Shown here in pieces: positions 45,066 to 54,860 of a stretch of DNA of 64,000 bases (within the stretch, counting starts at the first letter, position 1; every line of letters starts with the position of its first letter). This stretch comes from Pleurodeles waltl (taxonomy: Eukaryota; Chordata; Amphibia; Caudata; Salamandridae), in NCBI RefSeq assembly GCF_031143425.1, contig NC_090446.1, positions 653,005,717-653,069,716 of the forward strand. Reading direction: 5' to 3'. The notes beneath the pieces were generated by a model, which had not been told where the DNA came from, did no database searches, and worked only from the letters and a program-made list of their open reading frames with translations. Both the position numbers and the translations under genes were made by a program.

Positions 45066-45716
45066 TTAGCCGGAAGGCCAGAATCCAAATGATTTCTTTT
45101 TCCAGTCCAAAAGCCAATCAAATTTGCATTGCTTGTTTGCCGGAGTGATATCCTGTGCATGACTGACTTCCACCTTTTTCTTCTCCGCTGAAAAAGAGTC
45201 ACAATTGCCACACATAGATACAGACGACAAATGCCAAACCTTCCCATTGCTCAACAAAACTGAATTACAGTAAATCTTTTCCACCCTAAGGGGATCTGTA
45301 AACCGATTGCAACCCTTCCTAATGAACCCAGGTTTCTTAACCTTCATCCAATCCCCAATTTTGATGATCTGTTCAGAACATTTGTGTTTTACATCAAAAT
45401 AATGTTTACCTCGATCTTGAGAGCACTTAATATTCTGGGTAACTTGTTCAATAGTCCGATCCATTTTTTTACCCCCAGTCAACCAACCTACGTTATCCTT
45501 CCCCACAGGACTCCTACCTCTCATTAATACAAAAGGGGAAAATCCAGTAGAATCACACAGTGTAGTTCTGTAGGACCACAAGTTTCTCATTAGTTCGCTC
45601 GTCCAATCCTCATTACTGCTGTTGGCCAACTGAATGACACTCTTAATCACTCTATTAAATCTCTCAACCACACCATTTCCTGCAGGGTGATATAAAGATG
45701 TGGTATTATGCAACAC
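45066..45716 (-). pseudogene. gypsy integrase, C-terminal part
   Basis: This 216-codon frame begins just after an in-frame TAA. It carries the last catalytic residue of integrase in YHPAGNGVVERFNR. The spacing from the second aspartate in the preceding segment is 35 residues when the stop codon is counted, as in the D,D35E family. After the catalytic core come a helical part (SYRTTLCDSTGFSPFVLMRG) and a C-terminal region with basic patches that would bind DNA. It is in the same frame as 45726-45971, so a single nonsense change separates them. Confidence 0.88.
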
Positions 45717-45725
45717 ACCCTTCCT

Positions 45726-45971
45726 TTACAAAAACTCCTTGAAAGTATGAGAAACAAATTGGGGACCATTATCACTAACAACGCACTTAGGTAAACCCCC
45801 TCTCAAAAACACTTTGTCTAAAAAACGCATTGTAGATTCAACATCTGCCTTGTTAACAATCTCCACCTCCGGCCATTTGGTGAAATGATCAAACAACACC
45901 AGTAAAAACCTTTGCTTGTCATTATGCATTATCGGTTCCGCAATATCAGTTCCCATGGGCCATCTGGACAC
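45726..45971 (-). pseudogene. gypsy integrase, catalytic core first part
   Basis: This 81-codon frame has two of the three catalytic residues of the DDE integrase: the D in LFDHFTKWPE and the D in VVSDNGPQFVS. The core would join cDNA ends to chromosomal DNA in the nucleus. It follows a frame change after the zinc-binding part (end of the 46986-45973 frame) and ends at a TAA just before the third catalytic residue. Confidence 0.88.
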
Positions 45972-45972
45972 C

Positions 45973-46986
45973 TTAACTGATGCAAAGGTATTTTAGTGTT
46001 ACCTGTGATTTATCAGAATTAACACAAGCCTGACAGTTCCTATCTTTCTTTTCAATATCCGCATCCAATCCAGGCCACCAATTTGCACATTTTACCTTAT
46101 CTTTGGTCTTCCCAATGCCTAAATGTCCCTCATGACATAAATCAACAATTCTTTGTCTCATACAACTTGGGGGAATAACTCTGCCATTCCTCAATACCAA
46201 ATTACCTTCTAAAGAAAGTTTGTCTTTCAACTCCCAAAACACACCAAACTTCTGATCTAACATGAGCTTTATTGGCCATCCCTTTCTAACGTAATCACTC
46301 GCAACCATAAGCTCATCATCCTGCATAAGTGCTTGTTCCCACTCCCCCTTAGAGATGCCAGGTAGATCAGACACTAAATGCGTGACTGTGAACGAGTCAA
46401 GATCAACCTCCTCACAATCCTGCGCGGGTAACGGCGTTCTGCTTAGAAAATCGGCAACCACATTTTTGACACCTGGGACATATTGTATGTTGGAATTAAA
46501 ATCCAAAAGCCTGACAGACATGCGGGCTATACGTGGTAAAGCTGTAGTTAAACCTTTCGTCGTCAACACCTTTGTGAGAGGTTTATGATCACACCTCAGC
46601 AACACATTGTAACCCCAAATGTAAGGTCTAAAATGTTCCAACCCCCATACACAAGCTAATGTTTCTCGTTCAATCACTGAATATCTTTCTTCCGTGGGCG
46701 TAATAGAACGTGAGGCAAAAGCTATGATCCTCTCAACACCTCGACTGTCAATTTGAGATAGGGTTGCGCCGATACCTTTGGCACTAGCATCTGTGGTTAC
46801 AATACTTTGTAACATATGATCAAAACCGTGCAACGGTGGAGCACTAGCAATTTCACTTATATTAACTTCAAACGCACTGTCACACCGTTCATCCCACACA
46901 AATGTACTGCTAGATTTAAGAAGTTGTCGCAAAGCAAACGTTTTTTTCAGAAAAATTGTGTACAAATTTGGCATAAAATTCGTCAA
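45973..46986 (-). pseudogene. gypsy RNase H and integrase zinc-binding domain
   Basis: This 337-codon frame starts in the connection region after RT (FALRQLLK, then FVWDERC). The RNase H domain shows IVTTDASAKGIGATLSQ, an E in SVIERETLACVWGLEHFRPY, RCDHKPLT and NVVADFLSR, which supply the acidic active-site residues. The integrase HHCC zinc finger follows (HEGHLGIGK, then CQAC). This is the longest open piece of the element. It is out of frame with both the RT before it and the integrase core after it. Confidence 0.9.
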
Positions 46987-47674
46987 GGCCTAAAAAAGCC
47001 CTTACATCATCTTTAGATTTTGGTCTAGGTGCATCCTTCACTGATTCCACTAGTTCAGATTTAGGTTTGATACCCATCTCAGAGATCTCGTGACCCAAGT
47101 AGTTTATCTTATTCTCTGCAAATCTGCACTTACTAAATTCAGCTGTTAAACCATGCTCGCTTAGTCTTTGCAAAACTTCATCCGGAACACAGTTATGTTC
47201 CTCCAAATGTTTTCCCATTATCAAAATATCGTCCTGAAAAATCAGAACATTCCTCATGTTGGTTAACACCTTATGCATCAGACGCTGAAACATGGCAGCA
47301 GCGGAGGCTAACCCAAAAGGTACTCTCTTGAACCTAAAACAACCAAAGGGGGTTATAAAAGATGTTAAACTCCTACTATCTGCATGTAATGGAATTTGAT
47401 GATATGCAGCTTTAAGGTCTATACTTGAGAACCACTTGATACCTTTGGTTCTAGCTAGCATTTCATTAATCCTGGGTAAAGGGAACTGATCCACTACAAT
47501 ACTCTTGTTAAGATCCCTAAGATCAACACACAACCTCAGATTTCCATTCTTTTTCTTAACAACAACCAAAGGTGAAATACACTCTGACGCCTCAACTGGT
47601 TCGATAATACCATCCTTCTGTAATCTAAGTAACTCCTCTTCTACCTCTTTTTCCTTGCCGAGACAGGAATACAT
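46916..47674 (-). pseudogene. gypsy reverse transcriptase
   Basis: This 252-codon frame contains the RT fingers and palm: GIIEPVEASECISPLVVVKK, LRLCVDLRDLNK, the first aspartate in SSIDLKAAYHQIPL, FGLASAAAMFQRLM, and FQDDILIMGKH with the paired catalytic aspartates. It ends with ECRFAENKINYLGHEI-like thumb sequence (here KCRFAENKINYLGHEI) and AFLGLDEFYAKFVHNF. The catalytic motifs are intact, but the reading frame breaks at both ends beside A runs (about 47650 and 46941). Confidence 0.92.
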
Positions 47675-48189
47675 CTAACTTTATGTATACACGGAGAGGC
47701 GCTAGCTTTCAATTGTATTTTATGCTGGAAACTTTTAAGTTTCCCAATGTTACCTGAAAAAACAGTGGGGAATTGTTTTGCAATTCTTCCCACAAAATCT
47801 GTCTCTTGCTGGACCACAAACACAGGAGTCATACTGCTGGGATCCAAAACTATACCCAGTTCACCTTGGTCCCTCCATCCAAGCACAGATGACCCTGTGT
47901 CCGAAACATACACCTTGCACATAGCCTGCTTATGTTTGAATTTAACTAAAAGTTTCCTGTAACCCATGATATTAATGTATTCACCAGTGAACGTTTTTGG
48001 CGCAATGTCGGAAACTTCAAAACCGTTCCCCAACACAGATTCAAAATATTGCCTCCAAACTTCTCTGATAATGGTGTAAGGAGAACCTGAGTCAGCAACT
48101 ACAGAAATGTCAATGTCTTCTATTGAGATTTGACATAAAGGCCTACAACCCTTAACTTTTACCTTTTGTTGAATGTCGATCACATTCAA
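47641..48189 (-). pseudogene. gypsy aspartic protease and linker
   Basis: The frame includes the single-domain retropepsin active site in VVADSGSPYTII (D about residue 33 of this frame) and a later hydrophobic flap and dimer region. It then runs on to about RCIPVSARKKR, just before the RT. The protease would cut Gag and Pol. It shares a frame with the zinc-knuckle segment upstream apart from one TAG at 48264-48262. The change of frame into RT lies in a purine run near 47650-47660. Confidence 0.85.
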
Positions 48190-48294
48190 AATGCATAAGT
48201 TAGAATCTGAATCTTCAGAAGAACTATTTTCATGCAGTTTAGACTCATTTACGCACTTAACCTAAGACTCATGAGCACTCATTTTCTTTTTACC

Positions 48295-48402
48295 ACAAAC
48301 TCTAGCAAAATGTCCCAAGACCCCGCAAATTGAACACTTCTGATTGCGAGCAGGACATTTCTTATCATTCGCCAAATGAAACTTGCTACCGCATCTAAAA
48401 CA
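48295..48402 (-). pseudogene. gypsy nucleocapsid with two zinc knuckles
   Basis: On the minus strand two CCHC boxes follow each other: CFRCGSKFH with a final C after six residues (CX2CX4HX6C), then CSICGVLGHFARVC (CX2CX4HX4C). Such knuckles bind the element RNA for packaging. This frame is +1 relative to the gag frame that ends at 48461. It runs downstream into the protease frame, interrupted by one TAG. Confidence 0.88.
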
Positions 48403-48460
48403 AGATCTCTTGTCTTTTACAAAAACATCTTGTCTGTCTTTGCGTAATTGTCCGCTATTC

Positions 48461-49060
48461 CTACTGAAGACTGTTGCTATTCTTCACAAAATTAATGGAG
48501 GTTTTTTCATCCAGATTGGTCGCAGGGTTGTCCTCACTGCGTAGTACAGCTTTGGCACATCTTCCTGTTAAGTCAGCCGTCTTGACCATTTCAATGACCT
48601 CTTGTAACGGTGCTTCTCCTCTAGCCCATAACTTCTCTTGTATGTGAGGGTTAGCAGTGTGCATTATCATTTGGTCTCTGATCAAATCATCGTGTAAGGC
48701 TCCAAATTTACAGGAAAGTGCCAAATGTTTAAGTGCAGCAACAAAGTCTTCCACAGATTCTTCCTTCTGTTGTTTCCTATGGAAGAATTTGTACCGATCC
48801 ACAGCTACACACACAGTGGGTTTAAAATACTCAGAAAGGTCTTCAAGAGCGTGCCTATAAACGTCACCTTGACCAGGCAATCTTGTTTTTTCATGTATAC
48901 TGTTATACATTTTTAAACCCTTTGTGCCCAAACAATGCAATAATATTTTCTTTTTCTTTTCTGGTGTGAACTCTTCTTCATCTTCAAATGTAGAAATATA
49001 ATTCTCAAAGTATTCTCTCCACTCTTCCCACTTCAGCAAAGGTTCTCCTTCCCTAGGCAT
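48461..49060 (-). CDS. gypsy Gag capsid-like protein
   Basis: The 199-codon frame starts at an ATG about 720 bases after the 5' LTR, at the expected end of the leader. It has the retrotransposon-gag pattern: a WEEWREYFENYI start, the YFKPTVCVAVDRYKFFHRKQ block, and ESVEDFVAALKHLALSCKFG followed by RDQMIMH. The protein would assemble into cytoplasmic particles around the element RNA. It stops (TAG) just before the zinc knuckles, which are in the +1 frame. Either a base was lost or gained, or Pol and NC were made by frameshifting; the sequence alone does not decide. Confidence 0.85.
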   Translation of the reverse strand: MPREGEPLLKWEEWREYFENYISTFEDEEEFTPEKKKKILLHCLGTKGLKMYNSIHEKTRLPGQGDVYRHALEDLSEYFKPTVCVAVDRYKFFHRKQQKEESVEDFVAALKHLALSCKFGALHDDLIRDQMIMHTANPHIQEKLWARGEAPLQEVIEMVKTADLTGRCAKAVLRSEDNPATNLDEKTSINFVKNSNSLQ

Positions 49061-49780
49061 AAAAGGTTATGGTGCAGAAATATTCCAGATGTTTCCAGAA
49101 GCCATAGTGGTTATAAAAAAAAAAACTGAAAGCACTGAAGGAAAAAAGAAATAATAATCACAACGTATAAATATGTCGAGATGTGAAAAAAAATGATAAA
49201 TTGCAGGTTCCAATAAATTGCAGGTTCCAACAAACGTTGTATCGCTAATGAATGTATTTAGGATGGACGGTATGACCGATAGGACTTCTTATATTATTAT
49301 TTACAGTGTGAATTCTTACTTCCAGAATCGACAATTATACTTAAGGTTGTGAACGGGTAAAAAGCGCGTTCAACAATCACAGTTCTGTGCGCGACTCGTA
49401 GGCAAACAACACGCGCCCGGAGCAGTACGCGCGCCCATGGAAAAAAATTCAACAAGACGCACAATAGGTGGTGCGCGTGCCAAATGGCCGTGTAGGACGA
49501 GTATAAACAGAGCGCGTGCCAGCAGAGCTACATCAAAGCGCACGAAAGGTAGTGCGCATGCCAAAGTTCCTGGCTGAAACACGGCACAAATACGCTGATC
49601 AGTAGTAACAAAAAAATATATATTACCGAAAGTCCAGAAAGTGAGTAGATCGCTCACCATAAGTTGCGCCGTAGAATTCTGCTGATGAAACGAAGTCCTT
49701 AATAAGATCCAGGCCGTCCAACAAAACTAATGGCTGGATGAGCGTGGGTTCGCAGTCGGGGCCAAGCTCATCGCCAGTTT
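49061..49780 (-). other. gypsy 5' leader, CpG-rich, with internal repeat
   Basis: The leader between 5' LTR and gag is 720 bases, long for a gypsy element. Its middle (about 49360-49580) is rich in GCGC and has a direct repeat: GGCATGCGCACTACC and GGCACGCGCACCACC with similar downstream TGTGCG words, about 77 bases apart. A 96-codon open frame (49660-49370) spans it but has no recognisable domain. Such a leader could hold packaging or promoter signals. Confidence 0.5.
49755..49777 (-). promoter_or_regulatory. candidate primer-binding site
   Basis: On the minus strand TGGCGATGAGCTTGG begins four bases after the 5' LTR end. LTR elements start the primer-binding site with TGG, complementary to the CCA end of a tRNA. 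I could not match it to a particular tRNA. Confidence 0.4.
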
Positions 49781-49997
49781 TGTTAAGAATGGACCAATTC
49801 AGTATGGTTAACAGGCGGTTTATTGTCCAAAGAAGAGGCCCCGACAAAAGTAAGCGGCACAGCGCTCCTCGCACCTCCCGTCCCGAGTTTCTCCCAACAT
49901 CCCTCTCCAAACCTGGAATGCTTTCTGCCCGTTGCTATGCTTGAAACAGTGACGCATAAGGCAAATGCCTGTGTCACTGAGCGCGAGCATCGCAACA
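49781..49997 (-). repeat. 5' LTR of the gypsy element
   Basis: 217 bases, the transcriptional start end of the element. Only short open frames cross it. Confidence 0.95.
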
Positions 49998-50002
49998 CAT
50001 GC
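49998..50002 (+). repeat. right 5-bp target duplication of the gypsy element
   Basis: CATGC, matching 44638-44642. Confidence 0.85.
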
Positions 50003-53000
50003 CTCCCCAAAGGTGTAGATATGGTAATGAGAAGTCCCCTTTTCTGTGTTATTCGCAACCGGTTCTTGAGGTAGATATCTTCCCATTGAATTTGGTGCCT
50101 GTCTGACTATGGGGACAAAGGCTGGGCCCTTCCAAGTGTAACCTGACATTTACTTGTGAAATGAAGTTATTGTTTTCCTGCCAGGGGTAGCAAATATCTC
50201 CCACTCCCTGGCCAATGCCCCTGTTCTGGGAGCAGTTTTGACACCTCATTAAGGTCAAGCATGTGATTGTCAGCTGCTGGAGCGCTAATGTACATTAGCC
50301 TCAAGGAGTTTCAGGCCGAAAAAAGGTGACTTTCTAAGAGTAGCTTTTTTTAAAACATTTATTAAAAATGTAACTTCACCATTGAATTGGGTTTTTACTA
50401 ACTATGAAAAAGAATGGTTGTATTATATTCCTAGCTAGCCCCATCCCATGCTTCAGAATGAATATTGTAATCTGTACTGCAGTTTTCTCCTTGGACCGCC
50501 AAAGCCTTCAAAAGTATTAATGGCTTTTGCAGGCTTGTCACTGTAGGGACATAGTAACATTACATTTCTTACATCAGAAAAACAGGTATTAGGTTGCAGA
50601 TTGTCTTTATTGCAAAATTTGATGTAACAGTTACCTGAAGAATTTAATAAGAATTTGAAAAGGCTGGCTCACCCACAACGTATAGTGGCATGCAGCATCC
50701 TCAGCCATCTCCCCACACCAGAGTCAAACAGTACCACTCTAATTAACTCAACCAAAAAAAGGAGTTCCTAAGATGTTTTGATTCAGAACCGCAGCAGGGG
50801 TCCAGGTGAAAAGTTCATAAAAATACCCAAGGGTAAACCCACATGTTTTTCCTTCTATTCCTGGGTATCCTCAGTATGATTATAAACAATGCATGTGGTA
50901 GATGGTAACCTGTAAAGATTCACCAAACCACATAAGGCTGCTAACATGTTTCAACCTGTAATTAAGCCTATATAGGTCAACAGTCTTCTTCAGGGCTCTG
51001 GAAATCCCTGCACAACTAATGCGTGCACCACATGCATATAAATGAGGCAGCAAGTCTCTCATAGCTTTCTCATGTAGTCCAACATAGGTAAATTCTGGTT
51101 GACAAAGGATAATAAGATAACCAAATGAAGATACAAGAAGAAATCATATTAGAAATCAAGAGGTTTGTATCATGCTACGCGGTAACTCAACCATTTGCTA
51201 TTGATGACATGTACCCCAAAACTTAATTTCTCACAGCATATTCACCCCATTCGTGTGCACTACTAGACAGCAAGCAAAAGTGCATATTTCCTGTGTCAAA
51301 GCTGGGATCGAAAGATAAAAATAGGTGTCAGAACATTCATACCTTGTTTCCTGGATGGTTACCTCTTTCAGGGATACTCATGGGACTCACGTCCAGATAG
51401 GGGGGGGGGCACTACCCCTGTTGTCACACACTGGTTATTTGAAAGAAATGTTTTTCAAAATAGTACCAACAAGTGTACGTCTGTAAGCTCAAGAGTAGCA
51501 ATATGTAACAAACTGCGTTTCATTTCATGTTTCTGTCATGGAAAACTGGGTTATCTTTTGAGCTTCCAATTGAAAGTGGTTACAACCAGTGCTTAAGTGT
51601 GGTAATGCTGACGCAACTAGATAATGACCAGTAATAGATATCTCCTCACAGTTAGCTGTGGTGATCTACTTTATTACCCAAGTGATGTTTCTTTCACGAA
51701 TGGCTACTTTCTCAAAAGAACCCAACGAATGTCTTATGCCACATTGCAAATCAAGCAGAAGTTGAAAAATAAACTGCATACAAACGGACAGATACTACAC
51801 ATATTGGTAATTATTTCATCAAGGTCATGCTGAATGCAGAAGCCATTTTGTAAGAAAATCATTCTCCCTCACTTACAGTAACACATTCTACACGATAAAC
51901 TAACTTGAAGTATAATAATTAGAACAGATACCAGTATGTACTGGAATATTTGGCAGACGTTATTGTACAAGAAAATAATTTTTGTGTGGAGAAATGGTAA
52001 AAAGTACAAAATAAACATAAAAAAAAAAACATTATAGTAGCGCATCTGGTGCTTCAAGTAAGCATTTGTTTAATTTGAGGGCTGTACTGGTTTCATTATA
52101 GAAAGCCTCTTTTCGGGGATGGCTTTCGTGCTTGCTTGGATATTAACCCGGTACCTTTATCATAAGCACTGTGAGCTTTGAATCAGGCCCCTCTAGCCGC
52201 TGCTTTCCTTGGATAACCTCTTTTAATAGTACACATATGAGCACGTTCCTCCTGTGGGAGGGCTATGAAATGTCTTTTGTTTTTATATCGAGGCACTAAA
52301 ACATTGATGTAAACCTTTTTGTATTTCTACAAGGGTAGCTGTTTTACAAACCTTTTTCATCTCGAGTTAAAATGTTTCAATTTTAATATGGCCCCGCAGC
52401 TCCAGCACATGCTTGTCATCCTTCAGTGTTCATTGTGACGCACTGGTTTAATTAGTAAAGATCATTGTGTGGTGATTTATATGCGCCTCATCTACGTCAT
52501 ATTTCGTCTCTGTGGCTCTGACAGTTCCGGCCAGGAACGCGCACAGGATGCTGTGCTCTTAGACTTCACCTTCCCCTTTTTCCCTTATTCCAACACTTCT
52601 ATGCATCCCCCTGTGCTCCTTTTTCTTCTCCCTGGCCATTTTTCTTCTACAAATGGTTTTAGGGGCATCATTATCCTCGAACTTCCAAAGCACCATCTGG
52701 TTTATAATCTGTTGCTGCGAGTGCATTCCGTGTAGAGGTGTGAGAAATCGGTGTAGTTTGCTTTTGTGTAATTAAGTGAAATTACTTGAAATGCGAATCT
52801 GTCATTTTGTGTTACGTTTTAACATGGAGCTAATTCCGCTCATCAATTTAGGGCACGAAGACACTTTTAAACAAAAGCACCGCGAACAACAGCTGCATGC
52901 TGTTATTACTGTGCATTTGTGCTAAATGTTTCTGGCCAGTGCATCTTAATTATATGATGTGACGTAATTGCGTTATTTGGGGGATTTCACATAGCAAGCT

Positions 53001-53152
53001 TGACACAAAGTTCCCGAAAGCACAATTTCAATTTTGCCCAGACCAAATGCCATGCTCACTATTGTGTGCCCAAGGACAGGCACCAGTTCTCCATTCCAAC
53101 TTCTCTTTTGCTTAACTATTTTCTTCCCGTACTGCTTTGGTTTCTTGTGTAG
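50003..53152. other. no gene seen
   Basis: Mostly AT-rich and unique-looking. A segment near 50880-51060 with TTTCAACCTGTAATTAAGCC and GTCTTCTTCAGGGCTC may be a short interspersed repeat, but no ends are seen. A G run of nine lies at 51402-51410. Confidence 0.35.
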
Positions 53153-53238
53153 GAACCCTGCCACCAGCAAGACTTCAGAGAGAAGAAACCCAATTTCTAA
53201 ACAGAGCCCTGAGAAGCAGCATAGCACACTAAATGGAC
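53153..53238 (+). CDS. weak exon candidate
   Basis: A good pyrimidine tract and TGTAG acceptor at about 53148-53152 precede an 86-base stretch reading ATSKTSERRNPISKQSPEK. This is basic and serine-rich. It runs to a TAG (53240-53242) without a convincing donor, so it would have to be a last coding exon, and no poly(A) signal follows closely. I do not recognise it. Confidence 0.18.
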
Positions 53239-53242
53239 GTTA

Positions 53243-53958
53243 GCCTGGTGGACTTTGATGAATGGGTCTCGTTGCAACATTTAAAAAACACACTCTAATT
53301 GATAATTAAATTTCGGTTTGCCCTTTGAAAAACAGTACATAGTGTTTTGATCTTGATCCGTATTTTAGAGAGGTTAATGGGGATGTCATCCGGATGAATC
53401 AGACAACGTTATCCAACTGTTTGTCACCTTTTCATTTTTGCATGGGACTCATCTTGGATATCAGCTTTACTCTTGACTTTAATCCTTGGTCACTACGAGC
53501 CATCCATTCTAAACTAATTCCGCAGATAAATACTTCAGTTTTAATTTATATATTTCCCATCACTGTCGATCACTTGAAATACTATTGAGGCAAAAACGAG
53601 TTTATGGTTTTATCCGTATGTCTCTGTAACTTGTGAAGAATGTTTGATTTGTTTTAATTGCAGCAATGGAACCTGCTAAACCGATGTTTTCGCTGGATTC
53701 CATTGTAACATATTAATTCAAATTCCAGCAGGGCATCAGTGTGTATCTTACAGTCTCAATGAAAAACTAGAGTTTGAACAGCTCAGGTCAGACAAAAATT
53801 GGCTCCATATTGCTGAAAAAAGCAATAACGAGTTGAGAGCATTTTATGCACAGCGGACTGCAAGCGCTTTAAAAAGTGGTTTTAGTTGTACGAGTATTGT
53901 TTGCTGCATATTGAAATCTTCAATTCAGTCTGATTTATTGTTCTGACTAGTTGTGCAC
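53243..53958. other. no gene seen
   Basis: AT-rich, no protein-like frame, no repeats noted. Confidence 0.4.
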
Positions 53959-53959
53959 C

Positions 53960-54560
53960 TACTACTTACGAATCTTAACTCGTGCTCTAACTCCAGCACT
54001 CAATTGTAGTTTTATGTATCGCTTCTGCTAAACTTAAACTCACAAATACTCCTACTCTGGCTTCAACTTACCTACTCTTGCTTTCCCTACTCTTGTTTCT
54101 GTTTACTCCTACCGTTTTTCTACTTATGCCTACCGATAATCCTTTACTACTCTTACTCTAGTTTATACTGATACTTCTTTATGTCTTATCTTATTCCAGC
54201 TTGGTTCTGTTTGCAGCTTTTATGCCTATATATTCGTTTGTGTACTGCTACATTGCCTCTTACTCCTGCTGTTACTCCTACACTTAATTGTAGTTCTGCT
54301 TCTACTTCCTTTGCTATTACTTCTACTCTTTATTCTGCTTGCTTCTACTTACTCCTATTGCTACTCTTACTTTTGCCTAAATGTAATCGTACTTCGCCTC
54401 TCATACCACCACACGTTCTTATATTTACTCCTACCCTCCTAATACTACTTGCACCTACCCTTACTCCTAGTTACACTTTATTTTATTCCAGTTCTACTTC
54501 CTTTCAGTGTGACACCTATTTACACCTACTCTTCTTACTCTGAATCTGGTAATCGTACTG
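53960..54560 (+). repeat. degenerate CTACTC-type pyrimidine tract
   Basis: Words CTACTC, TACTCCTAC and CTTACTC recur for about 600 bases with frequent changes, an old simple repeat on a TAC/CTC theme. It carries a 120-codon open frame (54181-54543) that is a product of the repeat. Confidence 0.8.
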
Positions 54561-54575
54561 GTACTTAATTTACAG

Positions 54576-54578
<3 letters not shown>

Positions 54579-54606
<28 letters not shown>
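54579..54606 (+). repeat. poly(T) run of 28
   Basis: Uninterrupted T run next to the CTACTC tract. It may be the A tail of a minus-strand retroposon whose body is no longer readable. Confidence 0.9.
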
Positions 54607-54610
<4 letters not shown>

Positions 54611-54649
54611 CTATTCAGTTTCGTTGTACTTTTTCCTGCTTGCATCTTC

Positions 54650-54860
54650 CACCCATCTCTAATGCTTCGCAATCCACCATCTTTCATGCACATACCCATC
54701 CATCCACCAAAGCACTTGTTCATCAACCCATAGCCAGGCGTTCATCTGTCTGTCCACACTTGCGTTGTCCAGCTGTTCAACCACGCCCATTATCTTTCAT
54801 ATGCAGCTATCCAACTATCTATTCATCAGTTACACTGAAGTGAATCCATCCATGCATCCA
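54650..54860 (+). repeat. degenerate (ATCC)n tract
   Basis: CATCCATC and CCATCC words recur with interruptions. Confidence 0.5.

Larger units (their letters stand above)
44643..49997 (-). mobile_element. complete Ty3/gypsy LTR retrotransposon, decayed
   Basis: At 5355 bp it has two 217-bp LTRs, each starting TGTTGCG and ending TTAACA on the minus strand, and a perfect CATGC target duplication. A purine tract AAGAGGAAGATG abuts the downstream LTR and a TGG primer-site candidate follows the upstream LTR. The order gag, zinc knuckles, protease, RT, RNase H, integrase is the Ty3/gypsy (Metaviridae) order, with integrase after RNase H. No envelope gene is present. The LTRs differ at 9 of 217 positions, all transitions. 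At least three frameshifts and two in-frame stops prevent expression of a full polyprotein. It inserted next to the LTR-like block at 42956-44605. Confidence 0.95.

Noticed and set aside
49370..49660. 96-codon frame in the gypsy leader as an accessory gene
   Set aside because: It has repeated LAR/ALP words that come from the GCGC direct repeat, and no domain. It was kept only as part of the leader description.
54181..54543. 120-codon leucine-rich frame resembling a membrane protein
   Set aside because: It is the CTACTC tract read in one frame. Leucine, threonine and serine come from the repeat words.
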